Positions 33,101 to 42,484 of a stretch of DNA of 64,000 nt are shown in pieces. The first letter of the stretch is position 1. Every line of letters starts with the position of its first letter. The stretch lies in NCBI GenBank assembly GCA_964371835.1, contig CAYJOP010000001.1, forward strand, positions 1 through 64,000, read 5' to 3'. The stretch comes from CAYJAD01 sp964371835 (GTDB lineage Bacteria; Desulfobacterota; Desulfovibrionia; Desulfovibrionales; Desulfovibrionaceae). The notes under the pieces were generated by a model. It worked only from the letters and a program-made list of their open reading frames with translations, had not been told where the DNA came from and ran no database searches. The translations under genes were made by a program, and so were the position numbers.

Positions 33101-33679
33101 ATCGCCTTCATTTTCTTTACAAATTTCTACATAGGCATTTTGAACAGCTTCTGTAACATCATCAGGAAGTTCCACTGATAAAATTGCAGCCTGCACAAGC
33201 ACAGAACGCTTTCTTAATTGGTCAATACCCTCAGGTGAGGTTGCAAAGCCTTCAACTACGTTATTAATAAAGGTACGAAGTGGGATGCGAACATCCTTTA
33301 AGCCAACGCTTGATTCACGAGCCATACGTCCAAGGCTTCGTACAAATTTTTGTAAAAATTCAGGATCTTGGTTTATTTCACTATCTTCCCAGTCAATGCG
33401 TTTATATTCCTTATCTACAACATTACGAATAACTGAGGCAATAACGCTTGTTTCATCAAGAAGCATGTGAAAAGCTATGGAAGAAATGGCCCTAAAATGT
33501 GGGGCTTGGATTCCTTTAATTTCAGAAATAAGGGCGGTATTGTAGTTTTTACCCCCCACAAGGAGTTCCGCACTTTCGCCAATTGCAACAATATCTGCGC
33601 CTGTTAGTACAAGTTTTGCTGTAATATCCACTCCAGATTTAGTGGTAGCAGCCTTTTGTGCGGTTTGTTTCTTCGTCAT
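30116..33679 (-). CDS. Long PEP synthase / pyruvate phosphate dikinase-like enzyme
   Basis: 1187 residues against about 790 for PpsA. The N-terminal ATP-grasp half has VPVAVRSSAAGEDS and AFAGLQDTYLN (195-222). The phosphohistidine domain carries H523 (GGDTSHAAITS), and the PEP/pyruvate barrel ends with C1024 in VGFCGQG. Between barrel start (GLLRAEFML, about 613-621) and FYGKTIIYRTTDF (about 849-861) there is a charged, helical, coiled-coil-like insertion of roughly 190-220 residues, and about 130 residues follow the barrel. Catalytic residues are intact, so it probably makes PEP from pyruvate (or the reverse). Start chosen at ATG 33679 with GGAGG upstream. Confidence 0.85.
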   Translation of the reverse strand: MTKKQTAQKAATTKSGVDITAKLVLTGADIVAIGESAELLVGGKNYNTALISEIKGIQAPHFRAISSIAFHMLLDETSVIASVIRNVVDKEYKRIDWEDSEINQDPEFLQKFVRSLGRMARESSVGLKDVRIPLRTFINNVVEGFATSPEGIDQLRKRSVLVQAAILSVELPDDVTEAVQNAYVEICKENEGDLVPVAVRSSAAGEDSRKKAFAGLQDTYLNMVGPEKVTQAYHWDCASAYNLRSMTYRREAILDALAKAEEVGDQSIAEIAKKEWAIEHTSLSVCMMQMINPVVSGTAFSADTATGCRGTVRKDLVSIDASYGLGEAVVGGKVTPDKLYVFQRDDGSEVVIRQMGCKDMKIIYDEKGGTKEVEVPELEALRWALSLSQAELVAKGVRAVSAAYDGMIMDTEFCIDAKDKLWFVQARPETRWNEELEQYPDTIFMRRHEVDPKAAAEAELIMEGNGASRGAGQGTVKYLRSALELNKISKGDILAAERTDPDMVPGMRIASAILADVGGDTSHAAITSRELGIAAVIGIQRLDKLRALDNTEVTVDGTTGRVYRGLLPLHEVGGEMDLSELPPTKTKVGLVLADVGQALFLSRLRDLAAFEVGLLRAEFMLGNISIHPSALEAYDNGTLEGVVQKQIKEMENRLSKVLREQIAAGLVVSDLKIREYVGEITGFNSEINKLNTDDSSLEPEEVLFKHRKMRDLEHKLDEHLEMATRRIDIIKTSNDLSDHVRIIMGFDDELALLSPTDSEDIKRRAEIESSIENHTEKVKDLPFVIGVLDNISRLREEVGLRTGLKKEMDEMHNLIDKIRALIKSRGFRTGKEHYVQTLAQNLSLFAMAFYGKTIIYRTTDFKSNEYRNLLGGNLFENLEDNPMLGYRGVSRNIHDWEIEAFKLARGVYGGTNLQMMLPFVRTMEEARSMRRYLDQVHKVRSGADDLKIILMSEIPSNAILAKQFIEEFDGFSIGSNDMTQMVLATDRDNASLGHIYDEEDPAVVWAMLVTIFTGQKYGKKVGFCGQGVSNSLIIRGLVAIAGIASASVVPDTYYQTVKDIAAIEAENISTDKLGAWLIKQHHDKLAALLEQEGYEHILKKFNKPQDISEWYEGELQRRHKKLREHLDTPKEGFYRDELERFRNKYHKPSIYATWDWNTTVNDALNQAGFKDFAEQKKALEEYRKKVW

Positions 33680-33870
33680 TGTTATCCTCCAAAATGGTGA
33701 GTACAAAAATGTGCAACAGTCTTAAATTATGTTATTCACGCCTATGAGTTTTAACAAAAAATTCCTATTTTGTCTATTATATTATCTGTAATTCTTTGTA
33801 AATAAAACGGGTGGTTATGAAAGATTATTTATTCTTTGGATGTAGTTAATTTATACACATTTACTTGGAA

Positions 33871-34998
33871 TTATTTTAAGAAGTTGTAAGCGAAGTTTGA
33901 CAACTTATTGCAAATGGGGTCAAGGATTTTGGCACTAAAAAAAACTCCCGCAGTATTTAAGAAAATTGCCGCAAAAAATGTCAAAAATAACGCTATATTA
34001 TAACCATATAAATTGTGCAATTCAATAAACATCCAAGAAGATACAGAAAGCATAATAATGCAATGAACCATGATTATGGCAAATATATAATTACCGCAAG
34101 ATACTAAGTATTTATTTTGAAAAACTTTTTGCAAGCAATCTAAATAAAAAACACTTAGCAAAATACTTAATGCACTAATAACTTTAAATATATCTTGTAA
34201 TTTATAATTAATAGTTAAACCGTCCAAGGTTAGCCCAAGGCTTAAACCGCCAATAAATAAAGACCAACCCACCACGGCTCTAACCTTGGCTGAAGATGGA
34301 TTTTTAAGTTCCCTATGGGCAAGGCTTGCAACCATAATGCCACCAACAAATGGCATGGCCCAAGGTAATGCAAAGTAAGAAGCCACTAAGATAGTAAAAT
34401 AAATGTACATATGTTTTTTGGACGAAGCAAAAAACAATAACAAAGCATAACCAATATATGAACCTAAGAAAATAATGTGCATGCACCAAAGCACAGATAT
34501 ATAGCCGCCATCACCCTTCCAAAAAGCTCTAAACAGACCACTAATAAATGCATCAGACCATGAAAAATCACCCTGCATGAGAGCCGCAGACCAACTTAAA
34601 TTAAGTAAGGTTGCCACTTCTTCATTAAAATAGCCGCCATTTACATATATGGCGTAGGAAATAAGTGTAAAAATTAAAGTATAAGGCAAAAAGCGGAAAT
34701 AGCGTATAATGGCTTGTTTTTTAATCCAACCCACATCTTGTCTATTGAAAAAATGCCAAGCTGGCAAAAAACTAATGATGGTAAAAAATAATATTAAAAA
34801 AAACGACCCATTTACTATGAATGATATGGGCGCATTTTCCCAAAAATAGCTAATTTTGTTGGCATCTTCTATACCAGAATTCCAACCCACAAAACCGCTA
34901 TTAACTACAAACTCCATAACATAGTGCAATATAACAACAAAGATAGCACAAAAAGCCTTTAGACCATCAAGGTATGGTATGCGGATATTAGCTTTCAT
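33871..34998 (-). CDS. Acyltransferase family 3 membrane protein
   Basis: 375 residues with about ten membrane helices. It opens MKANIRIPYLDGLKAFCAIFVVILHYV, the YLDGLKAxxxxxVxxxH pattern of OafA/NodX-type O-acyltransferases, which modify surface polysaccharides or lipids; the histidine of LHY is the expected catalytic residue. It starts 27 bases after the pyc stop, so it may be co-transcribed with birA-pyc, but no functional link is evident. The acceptor is unknown. Confidence 0.85.
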   Translation of the reverse strand: MKANIRIPYLDGLKAFCAIFVVILHYVMEFVVNSGFVGWNSGIEDANKISYFWENAPISFIVNGSFFLILFFTIISFLPAWHFFNRQDVGWIKKQAIIRYFRFLPYTLIFTLISYAIYVNGGYFNEEVATLLNLSWSAALMQGDFSWSDAFISGLFRAFWKGDGGYISVLWCMHIIFLGSYIGYALLLFFASSKKHMYIYFTILVASYFALPWAMPFVGGIMVASLAHRELKNPSSAKVRAVVGWSLFIGGLSLGLTLDGLTINYKLQDIFKVISALSILLSVFYLDCLQKVFQNKYLVSCGNYIFAIIMVHCIIMLSVSSWMFIELHNLYGYNIALFLTFFAAIFLNTAGVFFSAKILDPICNKLSNFAYNFLK

Positions 34999-35025
34999 AA
35001 AACCTCTAAAATTATTCTAGGGCCA

Positions 35026-38000
35026 TTAAGACAGTTGATCACCACAATATGGGCAAAAATCAATATTATCCATGGGTATTGGCTGACAACAAGCTGAATT
35101 ATTGCACACACGAGGCACAGCCCCAAGCTCAACAATAAGCTCGCCTTCACGCACAGAAACCATTTGCTTGCTTTCTTTATAATCTGCGCTTTTAAGCACA
35201 CGCAAAACAATGCCGTCCATGGGTGCAAGCACGGCCTTTTCTTGCTTCATGATGGACACGTTAAAGAGTTCTTCACCTTTTTTAACCATATCACCAGGGT
35301 GAACATATGTTACCCATAGGTCACCATTACTTGGTGCTGCCACATGGTGTGGATTATTAGGATCTGCTTTAGCAATGCCTTTGCCACCAACATTGATAGG
35401 TTCAGTTACTTGCACATCCACTGCCATCATTTCTGAGTCAAGCACATAGCGACAAACGGAAAGTCCAGCAGAATTTGGTTCAGAAAAACCTGATATTATA
35501 AGATGATGCGGCTTGCCGTTACTGTCTTCAAAGTATAAATCTTGCCCTACTTTTAGGCCTTCAAACCAAACATTCAGTGGTAAGGTGTTAGCATTACCAA
35601 ATGTTTGTTTATACTGCATGGTTTTAATGGCATCACCTGGGTGATTTAGATAAAGGACAAATTCTTCCTTCGTAGGTTTGCGGCGAAGAATGTCAATAAG
35701 GGCATTTTCTTCAGCTATAAGGTCAATATCTTGTAAGGTTTCCAAGGGCGAAATGTCCACACGTTGTTCAATGGCGCTCTTCCAATTATTTCCAAAGGCG
35801 CTTTTATAAACCCAGTCTGAAGGAAAGCCCAAGGGCAACTTGCCAAATTTACCAAGTAACAAATTACGAAAGGCATCATTACAATCTGTATAAAGACTAA
35901 GCCTTGCCTTTTTCATTTCATCACTAAGGTTTTCTTCTGTATTATTGGTTACTTCCTCAAGCACACTCAATAGAAAGCGCACTTCATCTTCACCACCACG
36001 CTTCCAAGCACCAGTCACTGCTAAGAATGCTGTATTCCAAGTAATTTGTGAACCAGGTGTTACATCATGGTAGCGCACAATTTTGCGTGTGCCAGCAAGA
36101 AATTTTAACATATAGGGCAAGAGGTGTATATATCCTTGCTTGACAGCACCTTCCTGTGAGGAGGATGTTGCCCCGCCTGGCATGGCGTGCTCCACAACAT
36201 CATAGTCAATTCCTTGGAAATATGGCGCACAATAGCGATCATAATAAGGCATAATTTGCTTACAAACGAAGTTTGCATCACGAATGGCGGCTTTATTAAG
36301 GTTTGTTTCAAGGCCAAGTTCATCTTCAAGATAAGCTGCCATGGAAAGTACATCGCCTTGACCATAGGAGCGCACTGCTGCACCAAGTCCCACATCTAAA
36401 ATATGCGCACCAGCTTTTGCGGCCGCACCACAGGCAGGCACAAATAGGCCGTCGGTATAATGCCTGTGATAATGTAAAACAAGGTCAGGCCAACGTTTGC
36501 GCAAAGATGTAACAAGCTCATGCATAAAGCGTGGAGGGCAAACGCCTGCCATATCTTTAAGGCCAAGTATAATATTTTGTGTGGCCTCGTGCACACTACC
36601 ACCCATGGAGGCCGCCACCATACCAAGTAAGCTTTCAGTCACCTGCATATAGTGTGCAACATCAAAGCCTTTTGCCCATGAAAGGGACAAAGCCGGCTGA
36701 AATACTACATCCTTGCGTGACATAACAACATCTGCCAGCGGACGCATGTTTTCCACATGGTTTAAAAAATCAAAACAACGAATAATTTGATAATCTTCAC
36801 AAATCATCTCACCAGTAAGCTGCATTAAATTGCGTGGTTGTGGTGTATAGCCAAGTACGTTGGTGGAGCGTACTAAAATTTGCTTAAGTGTTTTTGGTGC
36901 AAAACGATTCCACTCTTTAGCCTCAGTGAATGGATAGGTCATATTGGCCATCATGGCCACATGAAAATGCGCACCGCCGCCATTTTCAATGGAAAAATAG
37001 TTGGCATTATCAAGATATGGCCCAATGAGTGCGTCCTCAGCCAAGCGAAAGCGATTGCCACTATTGGATTGTGTGAAATCTCTAGGTGTTGTGTCTGTAA
37101 AGTGCACATGCTTGCTCTCACGAATATAGGCGAGTAAGTCCTTTCTATCTCCATGAGGATAAGGTGAAGGTGCGCGCCTATCAGCACTCACAATGCGTGG
37201 AAGCACTGGGTCAAAATCAGGCATTCTTGGGGTATTAATGGAGCGATACTCACCTAACTGCACATATGGATTATATCCCTTGGCAGATATTTCTGCCACA
37301 AGGCTTGCAATGCGCTCACCTTCTGGAGCTGCATCAGTATAGTGCATAAGTTCAGGAGTTTGCGCAATAAAATTAGTGTCAAATGATGCTGTATAAAATT
37401 GTGAATGTTTAAGCACTTGTCTAAAAAACGGAATGGTAGTCTTAATGCCACCAATAATATATTCATCCAATGCACGTTGCATAATGCTAATGGTTTTATC
37501 CCACTCACGAGCATAAGATATTAACAAAGCGCCAGCGGAGTCATAGTTTGGTGGAAACTCATACCCAGCAGTCATATTAGAATCAAGGCGCACACCAGGT
37601 CCGCCAGGGGACACATAGCGAGTAACCAAACCAGAATTCGGCGCAAATTGATTTTGTGGGTCTTCACAATTAATACGCACTTGCATGGAAAAGTGCATGG
37701 GCATAGTTTTTTCTTCACTAAGGCGCAATTTTGCCCCAAAAGCTATGGCAATTTGCTCCTCCACAAGGTCAATGCCATAGCGACATTCAGTAATACCATG
37801 CTCCACCTGCAAGCGAGTGTTTACCTCAATTAAATATGGTTCACCTTCCTCTGTTACCAAAAACTCTACAGTGGCAAGCGAAGTAAAGCCCACTTCACGA
37901 ATTAAATGGCAAGAATATTCTTTAAGTTTTTTGCGTAGTTCAGGCGTCAAACCAGCCCAAGGAGATGGCGTAATTTCAATAAGCTTCTGATGATTACGCT

Positions 38001-38733
38001 GTACAGTACAATCACGCTCATCAAATGCAAAAACATTACCAAATTTATCTGCAATTACTTGAATTTCAATATGTCTTACCTTTGTGAGGTATTTTTCAAC
38101 AAAAAGTCGTGGGTTACCAAAAGATGCTTGGGCCATGGTGGAAGCCTTAAAGAAAGCATCTTCAAGCTCCTCTTCATTGAATATGGCAAAAATACCTCTA
38201 CCACCGCCGCCACCTTCGGCCTTAAGCATAATAGGTAGGCCAATTTCTTTAATAATATTGCGTGCTGTATCCATATCCACAGCACCATCAGAACCAGGAA
38301 CAACAGGTACACCAAGTTTTTTGGCAATGTTTCTTGCTTGAACTTTATTGCCAAGTGAATTCATTGCCTCAGCAGTTGCACCAATAAAGGTTATACCTGC
38401 CTCAGCACACTTTTGTGGAAATGCAGAATCTTCAGATGCAAACCCCCAACCAGGGTGAATGCCAACAATTCCACGCCTTTTGGCAAGGGATATAATCCTG
38501 TCAATATCAAGGTAGGCGCGAGCATCCTTGCCAAGTAGCATAAGCTCTTGAGCCGTTGCCGCAGAAGGGGCAGTTTTATCAATATCAGTGGCAGTCATCA
38601 CAGCAGTTGCATCAAAACGCTCACAAATGGAGCGGCAAATACGCCTTGCAGGAATACCACGGTTGGCAACTAAAATTGCCTTGCCTTGTAATAATTTTTG
38701 AACTTCGGCAAAGTTACGCATCTCTTCACTCAT
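35026..38733 (-). CDS. pyc: Pyruvate carboxylase (single chain)
   Basis: Biotin enzyme making oxaloacetate from pyruvate and bicarbonate. 1235 residues: biotin carboxylase (about 15-470; AEGGGGGRGI, EVNTRLQVEHG), carboxyltransferase (about 560-900, FTDTTPRDFTQS) and biotin carrier domain near the C-terminus. The biotin site reads SIMKQEKA with K1163, not the usual AMKM. Beyond it a zinc-ribbon-like tail is present (C1210, C1215/C1216, C1227, C1230: CPYCG). birA lies 11 bases upstream on the same strand, so enzyme and its biotin ligase are made together. Confidence 0.92.
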   Translation of the reverse strand: MSEEMRNFAEVQKLLQGKAILVANRGIPARRICRSICERFDATAVMTATDIDKTAPSAATAQELMLLGKDARAYLDIDRIISLAKRRGIVGIHPGWGFASEDSAFPQKCAEAGITFIGATAEAMNSLGNKVQARNIAKKLGVPVVPGSDGAVDMDTARNIIKEIGLPIMLKAEGGGGGRGIFAIFNEEELEDAFFKASTMAQASFGNPRLFVEKYLTKVRHIEIQVIADKFGNVFAFDERDCTVQRNHQKLIEITPSPWAGLTPELRKKLKEYSCHLIREVGFTSLATVEFLVTEEGEPYLIEVNTRLQVEHGITECRYGIDLVEEQIAIAFGAKLRLSEEKTMPMHFSMQVRINCEDPQNQFAPNSGLVTRYVSPGGPGVRLDSNMTAGYEFPPNYDSAGALLISYAREWDKTISIMQRALDEYIIGGIKTTIPFFRQVLKHSQFYTASFDTNFIAQTPELMHYTDAAPEGERIASLVAEISAKGYNPYVQLGEYRSINTPRMPDFDPVLPRIVSADRRAPSPYPHGDRKDLLAYIRESKHVHFTDTTPRDFTQSNSGNRFRLAEDALIGPYLDNANYFSIENGGGAHFHVAMMANMTYPFTEAKEWNRFAPKTLKQILVRSTNVLGYTPQPRNLMQLTGEMICEDYQIIRCFDFLNHVENMRPLADVVMSRKDVVFQPALSLSWAKGFDVAHYMQVTESLLGMVAASMGGSVHEATQNIILGLKDMAGVCPPRFMHELVTSLRKRWPDLVLHYHRHYTDGLFVPACGAAAKAGAHILDVGLGAAVRSYGQGDVLSMAAYLEDELGLETNLNKAAIRDANFVCKQIMPYYDRYCAPYFQGIDYDVVEHAMPGGATSSSQEGAVKQGYIHLLPYMLKFLAGTRKIVRYHDVTPGSQITWNTAFLAVTGAWKRGGEDEVRFLLSVLEEVTNNTEENLSDEMKKARLSLYTDCNDAFRNLLLGKFGKLPLGFPSDWVYKSAFGNNWKSAIEQRVDISPLETLQDIDLIAEENALIDILRRKPTKEEFVLYLNHPGDAIKTMQYKQTFGNANTLPLNVWFEGLKVGQDLYFEDSNGKPHHLIISGFSEPNSAGLSVCRYVLDSEMMAVDVQVTEPINVGGKGIAKADPNNPHHVAAPSNGDLWVTYVHPGDMVKKGEELFNVSIMKQEKAVLAPMDGIVLRVLKSADYKESKQMVSVREGELIVELGAVPRVCNNSACCQPIPMDNIDFCPYCGDQLS

Positions 38734-38744
38734 CTACTACCCCT

Positions 38745-39572
38745 CTAAGCACCTAAATTAAGACTTCCACTCAAGAAATATTTTTCATGTCCATTGACCA
38801 TGAGCACTAATTCACCATCATTTCCCAAACCAGTAAGTATGCCATTAGTAAGATTATTTTCATCACCAATGCTTACAATTTTACCTTTCCAAAGTAAGTA
38901 GCTCTCTGCAACTTCACGCCAAACATTAGGCCATGGTGTAGGTAACACACTCCTATAACAAAAATAAATGCGTCTTACAAGACAAAGCCAAAGCAGTTCA
39001 GCCAAATAAATATCACTAAATAAATCACTATTATTTTCAAGTGTTAACTGGTTCTTTGTACTATCTGACATGGCTAAAATGCCAGCTTCAAAGGCTGTAC
39101 CCTCTCGCATTAAATTATTTGCAGGTGCATCAACAATATTTATACCAATGCCTGCAATGGTAATACCTTGTTTTTCTTCTAAAAGAATACCACCAACCTT
39201 TTGCAAATTTAGCACCAAGTCATTAGGCCACTTTAGCTTAATGTTGATGCCAATTTGTTCTAAGGCTTGAATTATTAAAGCAGAAATAGCTGGTGCTGCC
39301 GCTGTGCTGTCAAAGGGAGCAGAATTTGGCAAACGCAAAGCCACATACATATTGCCAAGCGGAGACTGCCAAACTCTACGAGTTTGACCACGCCCATTGC
39401 TTTGACTTCTAGCAATAACAGAGCCCCACACAGGCAAATGTCCAGCTTGAACCAAGGACCATGCATCATCAAGCACCGAACCTGTATCACCAAGCACTAT
39501 AATTGGTGCTGGCAAATCTTTGCCAATCCACTGACTAGCACCTGCATAATATGTACAATTTTCTTTTTGCAT
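38745..39572 (-). CDS. birA: Biotin-protein ligase, BirA family (no repressor domain)
   Basis: Attaches biotin to the lysine of carrier domains. 275 residues: SQSNGRGQTRRVWQSPLGNM (biotin and ATP loop), KWPNDLVLNLQKVGGILLEE (catalytic lysine region) and a C-terminal SH3-like cap. The N-terminal helix-turn-helix of bifunctional BirA is absent, so this is a class I ligase without repressor function. It lies directly upstream of pyc, its obvious substrate. Confidence 0.9.
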   Translation of the reverse strand: MQKENCTYYAGASQWIGKDLPAPIIVLGDTGSVLDDAWSLVQAGHLPVWGSVIARSQSNGRGQTRRVWQSPLGNMYVALRLPNSAPFDSTAAAPAISALIIQALEQIGINIKLKWPNDLVLNLQKVGGILLEEKQGITIAGIGINIVDAPANNLMREGTAFEAGILAMSDSTKNQLTLENNSDLFSDIYLAELLWLCLVRRIYFCYRSVLPTPWPNVWREVAESYLLWKGKIVSIGDENNLTNGILTGLGNDGELVLMVNGHEKYFLSGSLNLGA

Positions 39573-39682
39573 TTTTATATTTTTTGGGTAAGGCGAATTA
39601 GCTTTTTAATCAACCAAGAAAATTTACTCCCTACCCTAAGGCATATCTTCTCCAAAAACCTATAACTATTTAATTTATTGTA

Positions 39683-40123
39683 TTATTGTGATTGAATACT
39701 GTTAATAGCTTCATCTTCCATCATTTCGCACAAAGCAAACATTTCATCACCATGATCATACCCTGCAATATGCCCAAGTCCATGAGCTAATAAGTGAACA
39801 AAATGTGTAACTTTTTCTTGACCATATAGCAGGCATTCCCTGTGCAAAGTATCAACAGAAATTATAATGGTATGTGGGTTATCAACAGTTCCCTGTGCAT
39901 AATAAGATGGAAAAGACAAAACATTGGTCGGACCTTGGCAAGACAAATGCTCATTATTAATCTGCATTATTACGCTGTCCCTAACCACATACAAAGAAAT
40001 ATGCCCAAGATCATGGGATATAACCTTGAGCATAACTTTAAGTATAACTTGAAGTTTTTTATTGTGAATAGGGCACAACCACCCTGCTTCATTATAAAAT
40101 TTAAAAAAATTATTTCCTGTCAT
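39683..40123 (-). CDS. ybeY: Endoribonuclease YbeY
   Basis: Metal-dependent RNase for 16S rRNA maturation and ribosome quality control. 146 residues. The zinc site HGLGHIAGYDH supplies H114, H118 and H124, and the upstream TNVLSFP segment is conserved. It lies in a phoH-pgpH-ybeY run on the minus strand, an arrangement conserved in many bacteria. The N-terminal 30 residues are less typical. Confidence 0.92.
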   Translation of the reverse strand: MTGNNFFKFYNEAGWLCPIHNKKLQVILKVMLKVISHDLGHISLYVVRDSVIMQINNEHLSCQGPTNVLSFPSYYAQGTVDNPHTIIISVDTLHRECLLYGQEKVTHFVHLLAHGLGHIAGYDHGDEMFALCEMMEDEAINSIQSQ

Positions 40124-40134
40124 TATAAATAATT

Positions 40135-42450
40135 TTACTGTACTCGCCGCCCCATTGGTGAAACTGGCGAACCATTTAAAGTGCTAGTATTGGCTGTATT
40201 TTCTTTTTCATCTTCATTGGTTTTTTGCTTTTCATAGCCAGAAACCTTACCTATATCCTTTGGAGCACCAGCAGGATAAACAATACGCTGATGAAAAATG
40301 CCAGTTAAAATACGCAAAAATTGTTCACTAATCTTATGTAAATCCTTAAAGGTAAGTTCAGATTCGTCAAGCTGCCCTTCGGAAAAAATACCTTTTACAA
40401 TTTTATCAATGTGCCCTTTTAAGCGGGCTGGAGTTGGGTCACTTAAAGTACGAGATGAAGCCTCCACCGAGTCAGCAAGCATAAGAATTGCTGCCTCCTT
40501 GGTTTGTGGACGTGGTCCAGGATAAGAAAAATCCACTTCCTTTGGACTTTCGCCCAAGGTAATGGCCTTTTGATAAAAGAATTGCATAATTCTTGTACCA
40601 TGGTGTTGCTTAATAAGGTCACAAATTTCTTGACCTAATTTATTGCTTTCAGCAAGCTCTGTTCCTTTTTTTACATGCGAGGCTAAAATGAGCGCACTCA
40701 TGGAAGGTGCTAATTTATCATGCTTATTGCGCCCTCCAAATTGATTTTCAATAAAATAATCAGGGTGCATTAACTTGCCAACATCATGATATAATGCCCC
40801 AACTTTACACAATAAGCTATTGGCTCCAATTACTTTTGCTCCAGCTTCAACCATATTAGCAACAACTAATGAGTGATGATAAGTGCCTGGCATTGTTACC
40901 ATCATTTCTTGCATCAGGGGTTGCTCAAGGCTCATAAGCTCCATGAGCTTAAACCGTGTAGTATAACCAAATGATAACTCTAAAATTGGACTAAAAGCAA
41001 AAAGCATGAGTAAGGAAATTACACTATTTGTTAAAACGCTTATTAACTGTGTTGGAAAATAAGCAAATGGAGTTTGAGCAAGCGTTGCCGAAGCAAACCA
41101 AAAAACCACCTGCCCTATGGCAAGGGGTAAGATGCTCCAAACAACATCTTGACGAGTTTGGGCGCGCGTCACAAGCCATGTGGTTAACATTCCAGCAAGA
41201 AAATGGAAGAAAAATAATGTTATATCACCCTTAAACATAATTGTTGTAAAAAGGGCCAATAAAATTCCCATGGTGCAATAGCGGCGTGCCGCAAAAACCA
41301 TGGCAACTAAACCCACAATACCAGCCACAGGAAAAGCATAAGCCAAGCTTAAAACATAGGCTGCATCACCAGTCCCACTTGCAAAAACATATACAGATTT
41401 TGCACCAAAGGCTGTACAGGCAATTAATAATGACATAAGCACATGATCTTTAAATCGTAATGGTGTGCTTGGTTTGCCACTTGGGGCCATAAATAAGCCA
41501 AAGGAAATTATGGATGATAAAACGAAAAGACCTATGCTAAAACGACCATGAATCCATGTTGCAGCAGAGCTATTAACTGCTTGAATCATAGTTTGTTGTT
41601 CTCTTGTAACCAGCTCACCTTTACGAACTACCACCTCACCTCGTTGCAATTTATAGTAAACAGGTTCAACCTCAATGGCAGCGGCATCTGCTTTTTCATT
41701 GGTGGCAATGGTATTTAAGGTAAGTGAAGCAGGCATAAAAGCAGAAAGTAGTATTATAAGCGCACGCTGTTCACCACTGTTTAACGTGGTGTCGTTGCGT
41801 AACATATTGGTAAGTTGAATAAGGACTGATTGTAAATCTGGTAGGTTTGTAATATCTGGGCGCAACATTTCAGCGCCAGTTTCACGCACCCGTATTATGG
41901 CACCGGCTTCTCCAACTCTTGAGCTACGAATATCACTAACTATGCCTTTATGTAATATTTCTCTAACATTTGGTAAGAGTGAATTTATCATATAAGTTTG
42001 CACTGTGGGATGAGCCAACTGCTCAAGGACGTCTTCTGTAACATCTACAGAAACAATGTCTTGTAAATCTTGCACCACAGAGTGACCACTGGGCAAGTCG
42101 GAGCCATTAATCTCGTTTAATAAGCTTAATAGTTTATTACTAAAAATTTCATATGATTCATAACTTAAGTCAAAAACCAAGGGTTGTGATAAACTCACCT
42201 GCTCTCTACGAATATTAGTTGCAAGCACATCCTCCACAAGCAAATCTCGGCTTGCCACAACATCAGCATCAGCAATGCTACCAGCCACAAAAATTTGTGG
42301 CCTATTATCAAAGTTTATGCCTGCAAGAACAGAAACTCCAAACAAGGTTATGAGCAAAATAATAAGACCATAACCACAATGATGCCTTGAATATAGCATT
42401 GCAGCTAAGCTCTTAAAAGTATTTTCTTTACTATTAATTTGACGTGCCAT
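40135..42450 (-). CDS. pgpH: 7TM-HD phosphohydrolase, PgpH type (c-di-AMP phosphodiesterase family)
   Basis: 771 residues. One N-terminal helix (about 27-45), an extracytoplasmic 7TMR-HDED domain (about 50-295), seven helices (about 303-490) and a cytosolic HD domain with H525/H526 (GTYHHSL), H555-D556 (LYHDVGK) and H616-H617 (IKQHHGT). Family members hydrolyse c-di-AMP. The substrate here is inferred from the family; I cannot see a diadenylate cyclase in this window. The C-terminal 50 residues are polar and disordered. It lies between phoH and ybeY. Confidence 0.9.
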   Translation of the reverse strand: MARQINSKENTFKSLAAMLYSRHHCGYGLIILLITLFGVSVLAGINFDNRPQIFVAGSIADADVVASRDLLVEDVLATNIRREQVSLSQPLVFDLSYESYEIFSNKLLSLLNEINGSDLPSGHSVVQDLQDIVSVDVTEDVLEQLAHPTVQTYMINSLLPNVREILHKGIVSDIRSSRVGEAGAIIRVRETGAEMLRPDITNLPDLQSVLIQLTNMLRNDTTLNSGEQRALIILLSAFMPASLTLNTIATNEKADAAAIEVEPVYYKLQRGEVVVRKGELVTREQQTMIQAVNSSAATWIHGRFSIGLFVLSSIISFGLFMAPSGKPSTPLRFKDHVLMSLLIACTAFGAKSVYVFASGTGDAAYVLSLAYAFPVAGIVGLVAMVFAARRYCTMGILLALFTTIMFKGDITLFFFHFLAGMLTTWLVTRAQTRQDVVWSILPLAIGQVVFWFASATLAQTPFAYFPTQLISVLTNSVISLLMLFAFSPILELSFGYTTRFKLMELMSLEQPLMQEMMVTMPGTYHHSLVVANMVEAGAKVIGANSLLCKVGALYHDVGKLMHPDYFIENQFGGRNKHDKLAPSMSALILASHVKKGTELAESNKLGQEICDLIKQHHGTRIMQFFYQKAITLGESPKEVDFSYPGPRPQTKEAAILMLADSVEASSRTLSDPTPARLKGHIDKIVKGIFSEGQLDESELTFKDLHKISEQFLRILTGIFHQRIVYPAGAPKDIGKVSGYEKQKTNEDEKENTANTSTLNGSPVSPMGRRVQ

Positions 42451-42484
42451 AAAAAACCTAAAGTATTACCTTAACATGTTTGAA

